Shown piece by piece: positions 1 through 8,202 of a stretch of DNA of 64,000 bases. The stretch is from Ardenticatenales bacterium. Its GTDB lineage: Bacteria > Chloroflexota > Anaerolineae > Promineifilales > Promineifilaceae. The stretch spans positions 9,501 through 73,500 of the forward strand of contig JACKBM010000032.1 of the NCBI GenBank assembly GCA_020634575.1, in the 5' to 3' direction. The position numbers and the translations under genes were made by a program. The stretch's first letter is position 1. Each line of letters opens with the position of its first letter. The notes beneath the pieces were generated by a model. That model saw nothing but the letters and a program-made list of their open reading frames with translations, was not told where the DNA came from and ran no database searches.

Positions 1-2
1 CC

Positions 3-164
3 GTGGGCGAGGCGGATGTCGCCTTTATGCAGGATCTGTTTGCGGTGACGGGTAGTTTAGTGGCGGAGCTGGGGTTGGCACCGGCCGGTTATCGCCTCAT
101 CAGCAACGGCGGCGCATTTCAGGATGTGAAGCATTTGCATTTTCATCTGGTGGCGGGGGAGTAG
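3..164 (+). CDS. HIT-family protein, C-terminal fragment (5' end outside window)
   Basis: The window opens inside this frame, so only the last 53 codons are seen. The end carries the histidine-triad signature HLHFHLVAG preceded by GGAFQDVK, which in HIT-family nucleotide hydrolases/transferases forms the catalytic His-x-His-x-His. HIT proteins are small cytosolic enzymes of about 110-140 residues acting on nucleoside phosphoramidates or dinucleotides; the exact substrate cannot be told from this fragment. The stop codon TAG is the first part of a downstream TAGCTGT repeat module, and one ACCGGCCGGT palindrome lies inside the gene (80-89). Confidence 0.8.
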   Translation: MGEADVAFMQDLFAVTGSLVAELGLAPAGYRLISNGGAFQDVKHLHFHLVAGE

Positions 165-240
165 CTGTGAGCACGGGCCTGCGGCCCTTTTAGCTGTTAG
201 TACGCTGCGCTTTCAGCGGTCAGTACAAGCTGCCAGTTAT
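162..240. repeat. Modular intergenic hairpin repeat, copy 1
   Basis: A GC-rich inverted core (GGGCC-TGC-GGCCC) is followed by TTTTAGC, TGTTAGTAC, GCTGCGC, TTTCAGC and GGTCAGTAC. These words recur at 2565-2745, 4040-4225 and 58640-58800: a GTAC or CAC word, a variable short stem, then CTTTCAGC. The repeat starts within the stop codon of the preceding gene. Confidence 0.75.
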
Positions 241-259
241 GATCTAGTGGGACAGAGCC

Positions 260-1057
260 ATGGCGGGTAAGTTAAAGACTCTTGGGCAGACCTATTGGGG
301 CCTGATTGTTGGCTTCATCATTTGCATTTGCTGCATGGCGGCGTGTCAGGGCGCAGAAAATGGCCAGGGCACATTACCTGCAGAAACCATGGGCGCGGAA
401 GTAACAGTCGCATCCGCCACAGCAACAAGTGGCCCCACGCCATCGACAACGCCAATTGCACCTATCACAGCTGGATTTCCACTTCAGCCAGGCGCTACCT
501 GGGTTTACTCGCATACAGCGTATTTCGGCACAGCAACCAGTACTTACATTATCACCGAAACAGTTATGAGCCTGGAAATCAGGGATGCATATTGGATCGC
601 GGAGATGGCGCGCCAATGGCAACCGGTGGCAGGAACATTGAAGGAAGCAGACGTTTCCGGACTGGATGTGCCTCATCATTGGTACATCTTTGATCTGCCC
701 AATGTGTATCACCAGAGATCGGCCCTGGACCTCGGCGAGGTCGAAAACTCATGGCTGGAGTACAGACTGCCGATGGACGCCTATGCGAGTTGGTATCCCG
801 ATCCGGGACAGCGCCAAGCGGGGGCTACCGGCTTCGTGGGTCAGCGCAGGGTTGAGGAGGTCGGGGTGATGGTGGTACCGGCCGGTACCTTCGCCAACTG
901 CTTCCTCCTATTCACAGGCTTTAACAACGGCCCGACCCGTGATTGGTTTTGTGAAGGCGTTGGCCTGGTGGAGCGACAGTTTGATCATCAAGGCACAAGC
1001 TACGGCTATCACACAATCCTGATAAACATGGGCACAGCGGTCGAGCCTAATCCATGA
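260..1057 (+). CDS. Hypothetical secreted lipoprotein
   Basis: The 265-residue product has a hydrophobic N-terminal signal (residues 12-28) ending in a lipobox-like MAAC at Cys29, so it is probably lipidated and exported. A Thr/Ser/Pro-rich linker (about 45-75) leads to one globular domain beginning FPLQPGATWVY and containing VPAGTFANC and WFCEGVGLVER. This arrangement (flat beta-rich domain, 'VPAGTF.NC', then 'GVGLV') is common in uncharacterised extracytoplasmic proteins of Chloroflexota and Bacteroidota; no enzymatic role is evident. It stands alone between a repeat and nth. A 16-bp palindrome GGTACCGGCCGGTACC lies in the gene at 874-889. Confidence 0.7.
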   Translation: MAGKLKTLGQTYWGLIVGFIICICCMAACQGAENGQGTLPAETMGAEVTVASATATSGPTPSTTPIAPITAGFPLQPGATWVYSHTAYFGTATSTYIITETVMSLEIRDAYWIAEMARQWQPVAGTLKEADVSGLDVPHHWYIFDLPNVYHQRSALDLGEVENSWLEYRLPMDAYASWYPDPGQRQAGATGFVGQRRVEEVGVMVVPAGTFANCFLLFTGFNNGPTRDWFCEGVGLVERQFDHQGTSYGYHTILINMGTAVEPNP

Positions 1058-1090
1058 TCATTGATCGCAGGGTCGGGCTACTGACCAGTC

Positions 1091-1099
1091 TGGTACAAT
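1091..1099 (+). promoter_or_regulatory. Extended -10 promoter of nth, probably leaderless
   Basis: TGGTACAAT is an extended -10 (TGn-TACAAT) ending six bases before the nth ATG at 1106. No Shine-Dalgarno lies between them, so transcription should begin at or next to the A of the start codon. Confidence 0.5.
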
Positions 1100-1105
1100 A
1101 GCGGA

Positions 1106-1756
1106 ATGTCAGCTAAAGCATCCCTAAAGCCACCTGCCCCGGTGCCTGTCACCATCGCCCGCCTCCGCGAGCGCCATCCAGATGCCCATTGTGAGTTGGA
1201 TTATGGGAACCCGCTGCAGCTTTTGGTAGCGACTATTTTGTCCGCCCAATGCACCGACGTGCGCGTGAACCAGGTGACGCCGGTGCTATTTGCGCGCCAT
1301 CCCGATGCCGCCGCTCTGGCCGGCGCCGATCGCGCCGAGTTAGAGGAAATCGTGCGCTCCACCGGCTTTTACCGGCGCAAGGCCCAGCACATCCAGGAAA
1401 CCGCCGCGCTCATCCTGCAGCGCTACGGCGGCGAAGTCCCCAATGAAATGGATAAGCTGCTCACCCTGCCGGGCGTCGCACGCAAAACCGCCAATGTCGT
1501 CCTCGGCGAATGTTTCCGCATCGCCAACGGCATCGTCGTGGACACCCACGTCCGCCGCCTCTCCCAACGGCTCGGCTGGACCACTGAGCAGGACCCCGTC
1601 AAAATCGAAAACGACCTGACCACCATCATCCCCAAAGAAGATTGGCTCGACATCTCCCACCTCCTCATCTTCCACGGCCGCCGCATCTGCACCGCCCGCA
1701 AACCAGCCTGCCCCGCCTGCCCCCTCAACGACATCTGCCCCGCCTCCACCACCTAG
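1106..1756 (+). CDS. nth: Endonuclease III, DNA glycosylase/AP lyase
   Basis: The 216-residue product matches the full length of bacterial endonuclease III, which removes oxidised pyrimidines and nicks abasic sites in base-excision repair. The helix-hairpin-helix motif LPGVARKTANVV includes the catalytic Lys (about K127), and VVDTHVRR holds the catalytic Asp (about D146). The C-terminal CTARKPACPACPLNDIC supplies the Cys-x6-Cys-x2-Cys-x5-Cys ligands of the 4Fe-4S cluster. It seems monocistronic, with a -10-like TACAAT immediately before the ATG. All key residues are present, so an active enzyme is expected. Confidence 0.95.
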   Translation: MSAKASLKPPAPVPVTIARLRERHPDAHCELDYGNPLQLLVATILSAQCTDVRVNQVTPVLFARHPDAAALAGADRAELEEIVRSTGFYRRKAQHIQETAALILQRYGGEVPNEMDKLLTLPGVARKTANVVLGECFRIANGIVVDTHVRRLSQRLGWTTEQDPVKIENDLTTIIPKEDWLDISHLLIFHGRRICTARKPACPACPLNDICPASTT

Positions 1757-2157
1757 CCCACGCCCAGCCCTGCGCCGCAAAATACGTCGTACAGACGCCG
1801 CCGACAACGCCGCTGGTCCGCTTATCTCACCAGCTGAATGAACGCCAGCGACCGGGAACGCTCGGATGGCAGCAGCACTTCGGCTCCGGTGGATCCAGAT
1901 TCCCGTGCTGATCGCCGGCATAGAGTTCGCCCATCACGCCCAACAGGCGACGCGCCACCGCGCGTCTCTACGGGCGGACCGGCGATCTACCCAACACCAC
2001 CTCTTCCCCCTGTCATCCGGCCCGCCGCACGGTGAATCGTGCCGCCACCCTCTCATGGCGCTATTGGCCGCGTTTACAATCATCCACCGCCAACCGTGAT
2101 AAATGGCATTCTGGTCATAACGGGCCAACACCCATCACCACCAGCCGACCGCGACAT
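1757..2157. other. Intergenic region without a recognisable gene
   Basis: About 400 GC-rich bases lie between nth and the convergent YjbQ gene. Short open frames here have no family resemblance and no ribosome site. The only structure seen is an inverted repeat ACGCGC-cacc-GCGCGT (1950-1965) followed by GTCTCTAC, a relative of the GAGACGC palindromes downstream of kptA. Confidence 0.5.
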
Positions 2158-2550
2158 CTACGCCCCACCGTGGTCGCGGTGCTCGCACAAATAAATGCCC
2201 TGCCAGGTCCCCAGGTGAAAACGCCCGTCGCGCACGGGCAACGTCAGCCCACTGCCCAGCATAACCGCTTTCAGATGGGCCGGCATATCGTCCGGCCCTT
2301 CATAAGTGTGCCGATAATAAGGCGCATTTTCCGGCGCCAGCACATTGAAGTGAGCCTCCATATCCTGACGCACCGTCGGATCTGCGTTTTCATTCAGCGC
2401 CAACGAGGCCGACGTATGCTGAATAAAAACATGCGCCAACCCCACCTTAAAGTCCGCCAGCTCCGGCAACTGCCGTACGATCTCAGCCGTCACCAGGTGA
2501 AAACCACGCGGACGAGGAGCGAGGGTGAGTTCTTTTTGAAGCCAGTTCAT
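2158..2550 (-). CDS. YjbQ/UPF0047 family protein
   Basis: The 130-residue product carries the two family signatures: HTSASLALNENADP in the middle and GTWQGIYLCEHRDHGG at the C-terminus, whose conserved His, Glu and Asp line a probable metal site. Family members are trimeric small proteins annotated as secondary thiamine-phosphate synthases on the basis of complementation of thiE mutants; the physiological role is unsettled. AAGGATC lies six bases before the ATG on the reverse strand. The gene is followed by the 400-base gap and preceded by the modular repeat at 2565-2745, so it is probably transcribed alone. Confidence 0.9.
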   Translation of the reverse strand: MNWLQKELTLAPRPRGFHLVTAEIVRQLPELADFKVGLAHVFIQHTSASLALNENADPTVRQDMEAHFNVLAPENAPYYRHTYEGPDDMPAHLKAVMLGSGLTLPVRDGRFHLGTWQGIYLCEHRDHGGA

Positions 2551-2564
2551 GGTGATCCTTTTGA

Positions 2565-2745
2565 GCTGTTAGCTGATAGCTATTAGCTGTTAGTACGCTG
2601 CACTTTCAGCGGTCAGCCCGGCGCTGGCGCGCCTCTCAGTCATCACTGAAAGCGGCGCAGCCGCCTACTGATGGCTGAAAGCGCAGCGTACTGACAGCCA
2701 AAGGGCCACCGGCCCGAGCTAACAGCTAACAGCTCTTTGCTGACA
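2565..2745. repeat. Modular intergenic hairpin repeat, copy 2 (long inverted array)
   Basis: The region reads as an outer inverted repeat: AGCTGTTAGC words on the left face GCTAACAGCT words on the right, and TTAGTACGCTGC..CTTTCAGC faces GCTGAAAGC..GCAGCGTACTGA. Inside are smaller stems such as GGCGC/GCGCC and GCGGC/GCCGC. No coding potential; the whole stretch could fold into one long branched hairpin. Confidence 0.75.
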
Positions 2746-2758
2746 GCTCCTCTCACCA

Positions 2759-2767
2759 GTGCTAGAA
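2759..2767 (+). promoter_or_regulatory. Candidate extended -10 for the aminotransferase gene
   Basis: TGCTAGAAT has extended -10 form and lies about 100 bases before the start codon at 2870. An ACCGGCCGGT palindrome (2791-2800) falls in the presumed 5' leader. No good -35 is seen. Confidence 0.3.
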
Positions 2768-2869
2768 TAGCGACGCTTTGGCCGCTGCCCACCGGCCGGT
2801 TCCCAAGCCCATATCTTAAAACGGTCAGATCCCCGGCGCCAATGTTTGATCTGGCCTGGAGTATTACAC

Positions 2870-4045
2870 ATGAAAGATCTATCCACCCTTCTCGGCAGCA
2901 TTCCCCCGTCAGCCACCCTGGCTGTGTCTGACAAGGCCAGTGCAATGCGCGCCGCCGGCCATGACGTTATCGCCCTTGCCGGAGGCGATCCCGATTTTGA
3001 TACCCCCAAACATATCGTCGACGCGGCCATTGAGGCGATGCGCAACGGCAAAACCCATTACCCCGCCCCGACCAAGGGCATTCATCCCGCCCTCGAAGCC
3101 ATCGCCGCCAAGATGGAGCGGGAAAATGGGATCACCGTCAACCCAAAGAGTGACATCGTCATCACCCCCGGCGGCAAATGGGCGCTCTACCTGGCCCTGG
3201 CCGCCATGATCAACCCGGGCGACGAAGTACTTTACCTGGAACCAGTCTGGGTCTCCTACCCGCCCATGATCACCCTGGCCGGCGGCGTCGCCGTCCCCGT
3301 CAGCCTGGATGGCAACGACAATTTCCGCATCACTGCTGCCGCCCTGGAAGCCAAGATCACGCCAAAAACCAAGGCGATCATGGTGACCACGCCCAGCAAC
3401 CCGACCGGCCGGGTCATGACCAAAGAAGAGATGGCTGATATCGTCGCCGTCTGCCTCAAACACGATCTCTACTGCATCGCCGACGAGCTATACGAGAAGC
3501 TAGTCTTCGACGATCATGTCCATTACTCCCTCGGCGCCCAGCCCGGCATGGCCGAGCGCACGCTCACTGTCAATGGCCTTTCCAAAGCTTACGCCATGAC
3601 TGGCTGGCGCCTCGGCTGGCTGGCCGGCCCGACGCCCGTGATGAAAATGGCCGCCAAGATGCACAGCCAGACCGTCACCTCTGCCGCCACCTTCACCATG
3701 CACGCCGCCGTCGCCGCTCTGAACGGGCCGCAGGATGTCGTGGCGGAAATGTGCCAGAGCTACCGCCAGCGGCGCGACTTCGTCGTCGATGCCCTGAACG
3801 AGCTGCCCGGCATTGAGTGTGCCTCCATTGAAGGCGCCTTCTATCTCTTTCCCAAATTCACCCACACCCAGCGCAATAGCGTCGAACTGGCTGATTTCCT
3901 GCTGGACAAAGCCGGCGTCGCCGGCACGCCGGGCATTGCCTTCGGCTCCTCCGGCGAAGGCCACCTCCGCTTCTCCATCGCCACCGCCATGAGCGACCTG
4001 GAACGCGCAGTGGAGCGGATTGCGAAAGTCGCTACCGAGCTTTAG
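2870..4045 (+). CDS. PLP-dependent aminotransferase, class I/II (aspartate-aminotransferase-like)
   Basis: The product of 391 residues is a fold-type I aminotransferase. ALAGGDPDFDTPKHI at the N-terminus and NGLSKAYAMTGWRLGW with the Schiff-base Lys (about K239) fit the class Ib aspartate/prephenate aminotransferase group; a conserved Arg in GHLRFSIA near the end should bind the substrate carboxylate. The ATG at 2870 is chosen because GGAG lies eight bases upstream; an in-frame start 24 bases earlier lacks a site. It transfers amino groups between an amino acid and a 2-oxo acid, but the amino acid preference cannot be fixed from sequence. The stop codon TAG lies within a TTTAGCTGTTAGC repeat module. 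Confidence 0.9.
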   Translation: MKDLSTLLGSIPPSATLAVSDKASAMRAAGHDVIALAGGDPDFDTPKHIVDAAIEAMRNGKTHYPAPTKGIHPALEAIAAKMERENGITVNPKSDIVITPGGKWALYLALAAMINPGDEVLYLEPVWVSYPPMITLAGGVAVPVSLDGNDNFRITAAALEAKITPKTKAIMVTTPSNPTGRVMTKEEMADIVAVCLKHDLYCIADELYEKLVFDDHVHYSLGAQPGMAERTLTVNGLSKAYAMTGWRLGWLAGPTPVMKMAAKMHSQTVTSAATFTMHAAVAALNGPQDVVAEMCQSYRQRRDFVVDALNELPGIECASIEGAFYLFPKFTHTQRNSVELADFLLDKAGVAGTPGIAFGSSGEGHLRFSIATAMSDLERAVERIAKVATEL

Positions 4046-4225
4046 CTGTTAGCTGTCAGCCCGGCGCTGACGCGCCTTTCAGCTGTCAGTACGCGGCTCC
4101 GCCGCTTTCAGTGAGCTGTGGATACCCACCACTGAAAGGGCCGCAGGCCCGTACTGACAGCTGAAAGCGCAGCATACTGATAGCTAACAGCTAAAAGGCG
4201 CGCCAGCGCTGTGCTGATAGCTTCT
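4040..4225. repeat. Modular intergenic hairpin repeat, copy 3
   Basis: The left end TTTAGCTGTTAGCTGTCAG is mirrored on the right by CTGATAGCTAACAGCTAAA. Inner modules pair too: GCTGTCAGTACG..TTTCAGTG with CACTGAAAGGGCC..CGTACTGACAGC. Inner stems differ between the modules (GCGGC-TCC-GCCGC, GGGCC-TGC-GGCCC in reverse, GGCGC-TGAC-GCGCC) but stay self-complementary. Confidence 0.75.
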
Positions 4226-4231
4226 ACCTAT

Positions 4232-4239
4232 GCTAAAGT
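4232..4239 (+). promoter_or_regulatory. Candidate leaderless -10 (gene at 4246)
   Basis: GC-TAAAGT, preceded by T (TGCTAAAGT), is an extended -10 element ending six bases before the ATG at 4246, the same spacing as before nth. There is no Shine-Dalgarno. Confidence 0.35.
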
Positions 4240-4245
4240 AAAGCG

Positions 4246-6213
4246 ATGGGCAAAATCAGATATGAGTGGGAAGAGTTGGATTGGGCAGATGAGGAGCACC
4301 CGGAACCCCCGCGTCGCTTCCAACCACCCAGGTTGCCCACCCGGTGGCTACTGGGCATTCTCTTCGTATCGGCGCTGCTAATTCTGGGTAGCTGGCTGCT
4401 GAATCTGCGCCGGCAGGAAATTGTCGAAGCGGCCCTTATTCAGGAAACACAGGCCTTGCTCGACCTCGAGCGCAGCGCCTTTCTCGCGGGCGACGGCGAA
4501 CTCTTTTTCACCCTGCACGCCAGCGACACTGGCTGGCGCGCCGCCCAATTGAGCCCAGACAACCTGGCCATCATTCGCAGCGGACAGACCGTTACGACGG
4601 CCGAACAGCAGGGCAATCTACTGTGGGCCGAAGCAAATTGGCTGGAAGGGACAGAACGATATCATCGTCTCCTTTTCTTTCAGTATGAAGGCCCGCAGTT
4701 GCAGCGGGCACCGGCCGGTGGCCCCTACTGGGGTCCGCGCCGCAACAGCGCCCAGCCCTGGGGCACCCTGTCGCTCACCCGGGCCGACTCGGCTTTTGAA
4801 ACGGTCATCAGCAGCTTCATCACCGCCGAACTGGACCGGCGGGGCCAGCTTTGTAGCAGCACCTGCCCGCCCCTGACCGTCACCATCGCCCCCGACCTGG
4901 CGCCAACCGCCCTGCAAAACCACATTCGTATTCCCTCACCGCGCCTGGTCGGCCTGACCGAGGCAGGTGAGCCATCACCGCACTACTGGGAATTGGTCGC
5001 CGAACGGCTGGGCGCGCCGCTGAGCCGAACAACTATCACGTTTGCTGTGCCGCTGTATCAGTTGCAGTTCTATGAATCCATCGCGGCCGAGTTTCATCAG
5101 CGCCAGCGCCAGGTACAGGTTGAGCTCATCACGCTAGACAAACTCCCAACCGAGCCTTTGGCGCTCCTGGCCCAGGTCGATGGCGCGGCAACCACGCCGC
5201 ATAATTCGCTCAACATCCTGGAGCCTTCGTTCACGCTCACAGCCGATCTGCTGGCAGCCGGCGCCGTGGTCGACCTGACCGATCTGGCTTTCTCCGATCC
5301 CAGCTTTGCGCCCGGCGACTTTTACGAGCAGATCTGGCAGGGCGGCCTCTGGCAGGAACGGCTCTGGCTGGTGCCGCAGGGCGCCTATCTGCCCGTGATC
5401 TTTTACGACAAAGCGGCCTATGAGCTCACCGAACGACCGTTCCCTTCCATGGGCTGGACCTGGGCGGAAATGCTGGCCGAAATCAGCTACCTGAGCCAGG
5501 CTCAGCCAGCCTGGGTCCGTTGGGGGCTGGCTGACCAGCGCGCCGATCTGCTCTATGCCTATGCCTACGCCCAAACGCCAGACTGCGGCGCCCCGGCCTG
5601 TGCCAGCCAGCTCACGCCTGCAGCACGTGCCGCCGCTCTGGACTGGTATCTCTCGCTACTGATCGGTCCCAACGGCCAGGCCGGCTCCGGACCACTGCAC
5701 CACCCTCGCGGGATTAATGACCTGGAGCGGCTCAGCGCAGCCCTGACCGTGGTCTCAACCCGGCGCCAGGCCGCCTTCTGGGTTGAAGATCCCTCCCGTT
5801 TTGAGTACCATCTACTACTTAATTCATTGGGTGTGCTTCCCTTCCCGGCTTCCGACGAGTTTAATTCGTCAACACCATTGTGGATTCAGGGTAGCGTCAT
5901 GAGTTCGGCCTCAACGCAACCGATGGCCACCTGGGAATGGCTGCGATTTCTGAGCTTCCGGCAAGTCAATGCCAGTGATCGCCTCATTCCGGCCCGACCC
6001 TCTGTTGCCAATCAGACGAATTTCTGGACCAGCCTGCCCCGGGACGTTGATAATGCGATGCGAACCGCATTTCCCTTTGCCCGCCCAATCCCATTTACCG
6101 AGCAGAAGCGCTTCGCCTGGGCCCAAATTGACGCCCTGGTTGATGGTTCGCTCACCGTGGCCGAAGCGTCTTCACCTGAGACTTTGCGCTGGTTCCAAAA
6201 CCCGCAGCCGTAG
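4246..6213 (+). CDS. Membrane-anchored extracellular solute-binding-like protein
   Basis: The 655-residue product starts with an acidic cytosolic tail (residues 1-30) and one transmembrane helix (about 33-54), and the rest should be outside. The first external domain (about 60-250) is unrecognised. From about residue 262 (ITFAVPLYQLQFYESIAAEFH) the chain resembles family-1 sugar-binding proteins of ABC importers, including the WAEML stretch and the Tyr/Trp-rich C-terminal lobe. No permease or ATPase gene is next to it, so it may be a sensor or an orphan binding protein. The ThDP enzyme gene begins nine bases downstream, suggesting co-transcription. Confidence 0.6.
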   Translation: MGKIRYEWEELDWADEEHPEPPRRFQPPRLPTRWLLGILFVSALLILGSWLLNLRRQEIVEAALIQETQALLDLERSAFLAGDGELFFTLHASDTGWRAAQLSPDNLAIIRSGQTVTTAEQQGNLLWAEANWLEGTERYHRLLFFQYEGPQLQRAPAGGPYWGPRRNSAQPWGTLSLTRADSAFETVISSFITAELDRRGQLCSSTCPPLTVTIAPDLAPTALQNHIRIPSPRLVGLTEAGEPSPHYWELVAERLGAPLSRTTITFAVPLYQLQFYESIAAEFHQRQRQVQVELITLDKLPTEPLALLAQVDGAATTPHNSLNILEPSFTLTADLLAAGAVVDLTDLAFSDPSFAPGDFYEQIWQGGLWQERLWLVPQGAYLPVIFYDKAAYELTERPFPSMGWTWAEMLAEISYLSQAQPAWVRWGLADQRADLLYAYAYAQTPDCGAPACASQLTPAARAAALDWYLSLLIGPNGQAGSGPLHHPRGINDLERLSAALTVVSTRRQAAFWVEDPSRFEYHLLLNSLGVLPFPASDEFNSSTPLWIQGSVMSSASTQPMATWEWLRFLSFRQVNASDRLIPARPSVANQTNFWTSLPRDVDNAMRTAFPFARPIPFTEQKRFAWAQIDALVDGSLTVAEASSPETLRWFQNPQP

Positions 6214-6222
6214 GATAGTTTT

Positions 6223-7854
6223 ATGACCCACATTACCGGCGGTGCCGCCATCGTTCAATCCCTTATTAAGCTGGGCGTCGATACGATTTTTGCCTTGCCC
6301 GGCGTCCAGAACGACCATTTTTTTAATGCGCTTTACGAGCATACCGACCACATCCGCGTCATCCACACCCGCCACGAGCAGGGCGCAGCCTATATGGCGA
6401 TGGGCTACAGCCAATCGACCGGCAAACCTGGCGTCTACTGCGTCGTGCCCGGCCCCGGTTTTCTCAACACGACCGGCGCCCTGTCGACAGCCTATGCCGT
6501 GGGCGCCAAAGTCCTCTGCCTGACGGGGCAGATCCCGTCTGACGCCATCGGCAAGGGGATCGGCCTATTGCATGAGATCCCGGATCAGCTCAGCGTCATC
6601 CGGTCGCTGACCAAGTGGGCCGAGCGCATCGACTCGCCGGAAGCGGCGCCAGGCCTGGTGACTGAGGCATTTTCCCAGCTTTACTCCGGCCGGCCCCGGC
6701 CGGTTGGCCTCGAAGTCCCCATGGATATCCTGGCCAAAAGCGGCGACGTGGACCTGACCGTGGTCGAGCCGGAAGTGCGCCAGCCGGAACTGGACCTTGA
6801 CGCCATTGATCAGGCTGCCCGCCTGCTGGGCAAAGCCAAGAATCCAGTCATCTTCGTCGGCGGCGGCGCCATGGATTCGGGCGAGGCCATCACCGAACTG
6901 GCCGAGATGTTGCAAGCGCCGATCATCCCCGGCCGCAACGGCCGCGGCGTCGTCAGCAATGCGCACCCGCTCAGCATGATGGGGCCGGATGGCTATGAGC
7001 CCTGGGGCAAAGCCGACGTCGCCATCGGCCTCGGCACGCGCATGTACACCCAGCTCAACCGCTGGGGCCTGGATGACGACCTCAAAGTCATCCGCGTCGA
7101 CATTGACCCGAACGAACATGATATTGTCGCGCCGCCGGCCGTTAAGCTGGTCTCCGACGTCGAAGCGACCACGCGGGCGCTCATCGAGGCGCTGCGCAAG
7201 TACAACCCGGCCCGCGCCTCGCGCACGGAAGAGTATCTGGCCCATCGGGCAGCCAAGCAGCAGGAGTATGCCCAGCTGGAGCCGCAGGTTTCCTTTATCA
7301 AGGCGATTCGGGAAGCGTTGCCGGACGATGGCCTGTTTGTGGATGAAGTCACCCAGATCGGCTTTGTTTCGCGCTTTACGCTGCCGGTTTATCAACCGCG
7401 CAGCTACATCTCGACCGGCTATCAGGGCACATTGGGCTTTGGTTTTGCGACGGCGCTGGGGGTGAAGGTGGGTAATCCGGACCGGCCGGTTCTCGCTGTC
7501 TCCGGCGACGGCGGCTTCATGTTCAATGTCCAGGAGCTCTCCAGCGCCATGCGCCATCAAATCAACCTGGTCACCGTCGTCTTTGCCGATGGCGCCTTCG
7601 GCAATGTGCGCCGCATGCAGAAGATGGATTACGGTGGCAAACTGATCGCCTCTGACCTCTACAATCCGGATTTCGTCAAACTGGCCGAAGCGTTTGGCGT
7701 TCTCGGCATGCGTGCCGAAACCCCGGACGAATTGCGGGCCGCTATCGAGAAAGGGTTCGCCGCCAACCACCCGACACTCATCGAGGTGCCCGTCGGCGAA
7801 ATGCCCTCGCCCTGGCGCATCTCCTTTGCGCCCCCGAACCGGGGCAAGAAATAA
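6223..7854 (+). CDS. Thiamine diphosphate-dependent enzyme (acetolactate synthase/benzoylformate decarboxylase-like)
   Basis: The 543-residue product has the three domains of the acetohydroxyacid synthase/decarboxylase family. The N-terminal Pyr domain includes the catalytic Glu in RHEQGAAYMA (E52), the central domain has FVGGGAMDSGEAI, and the C-terminal PP domain carries GDGGFMFNVQEL (from about 428) ending in the GAFGN region that binds the Mg-diphosphate. Such enzymes decarboxylate 2-oxo acids and may condense the product with a second carbonyl. The lack of a neighbouring small regulatory subunit (ilvN) or ilvC argues against a housekeeping acetolactate synthase; the substrate is open. 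A strong hairpin follows the stop. Confidence 0.85.
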   Translation: MTHITGGAAIVQSLIKLGVDTIFALPGVQNDHFFNALYEHTDHIRVIHTRHEQGAAYMAMGYSQSTGKPGVYCVVPGPGFLNTTGALSTAYAVGAKVLCLTGQIPSDAIGKGIGLLHEIPDQLSVIRSLTKWAERIDSPEAAPGLVTEAFSQLYSGRPRPVGLEVPMDILAKSGDVDLTVVEPEVRQPELDLDAIDQAARLLGKAKNPVIFVGGGAMDSGEAITELAEMLQAPIIPGRNGRGVVSNAHPLSMMGPDGYEPWGKADVAIGLGTRMYTQLNRWGLDDDLKVIRVDIDPNEHDIVAPPAVKLVSDVEATTRALIEALRKYNPARASRTEEYLAHRAAKQQEYAQLEPQVSFIKAIREALPDDGLFVDEVTQIGFVSRFTLPVYQPRSYISTGYQGTLGFGFATALGVKVGNPDRPVLAVSGDGGFMFNVQELSSAMRHQINLVTVVFADGAFGNVRRMQKMDYGGKLIASDLYNPDFVKLAEAFGVLGMRAETPDELRAAIEKGFAANHPTLIEVPVGEMPSPWRISFAPPNRGKK

Positions 7855-7861
7855 GGGTCTG

Positions 7862-7895
7862 GCAGGCGGCGGATTGAGATCAATCCGCCGCCTGC
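7862..7895 (+). terminator. Strong hairpin after the ThDP enzyme gene
   Basis: A perfect 15-bp stem (7862-7876 with 7881-7895) and AGAT loop lie eight bases after the stop codon. There is only a short T-poor tail, so it may act as a terminator or as an RNA-stabilising hairpin. Confidence 0.65.
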
Positions 7896-7923
7896 TTGCA
7901 AGCCCGTTTGAACTTGCTATAAT
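7896..7923 (+). promoter_or_regulatory. Candidate promoter upstream of the binding-protein gene
   Basis: TTGCAA-N16-TATAAT directly follows the hairpin. If used it gives a leader of about 275 bases before the binding-protein gene at 8203. Confidence 0.5.
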
Positions 7924-8202
7924 TTTGGGCGCAATTCCAAGTTGGTGATTGAAAACGACATCGGATCGTCAATTCACACTAGACTTGGCACGAACGCAAT
8001 TGCATTGAACCTTGACCATGGTAATAGATCCTTTTACCAAATACTCAGTGAGTTCAATACCACGCCAACTTTCCTGGACTATCAATCTGCCAGATCGGAT
8101 GGTTCAGGCTTTTCCCACGTCAGCAACATATCTTTTTGTCAGTTTTCTCGAGACCCGTTAAACTGGGTTTCTGTTTTGTCAATTCATTAGTGGAGAAGAA
8201 GA
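7924..8202 (+). promoter_or_regulatory. AT-richer leader/intergenic stretch with second candidate promoter
   Basis: This stretch is noticeably less GC-rich than its surroundings and has no convincing gene. A second promoter-like pair TTGTCA-N17-TAAACT occurs at 8136-8164, which would give a short leader of about 30 bases ending in a GGAGAAG ribosome site. No known riboswitch fold was recognised. Confidence 0.35.

Noticed and set aside
2032..2586. Open frame of 184 codons on the forward strand
   Set aside because: Antisense to the YjbQ-family gene, whose conserved motifs are on the other strand.
6565..7770. Open frame of 401 codons on the reverse strand
   Set aside because: Antisense to the ThDP enzyme gene, which has all its motifs; the frame is a GC-skew shadow.
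6223..7854. Acetolactate synthase large subunit (ilvB)
   Set aside because: No ilvN, ilvC or other branched-chain genes adjoin, and the family has many other activities; a general call is safer.
7942..8190. Small open frame before the binding-protein gene
   Set aside because: No ribosome site or similarity, and it lies in the AT-richer leader with candidate promoters.
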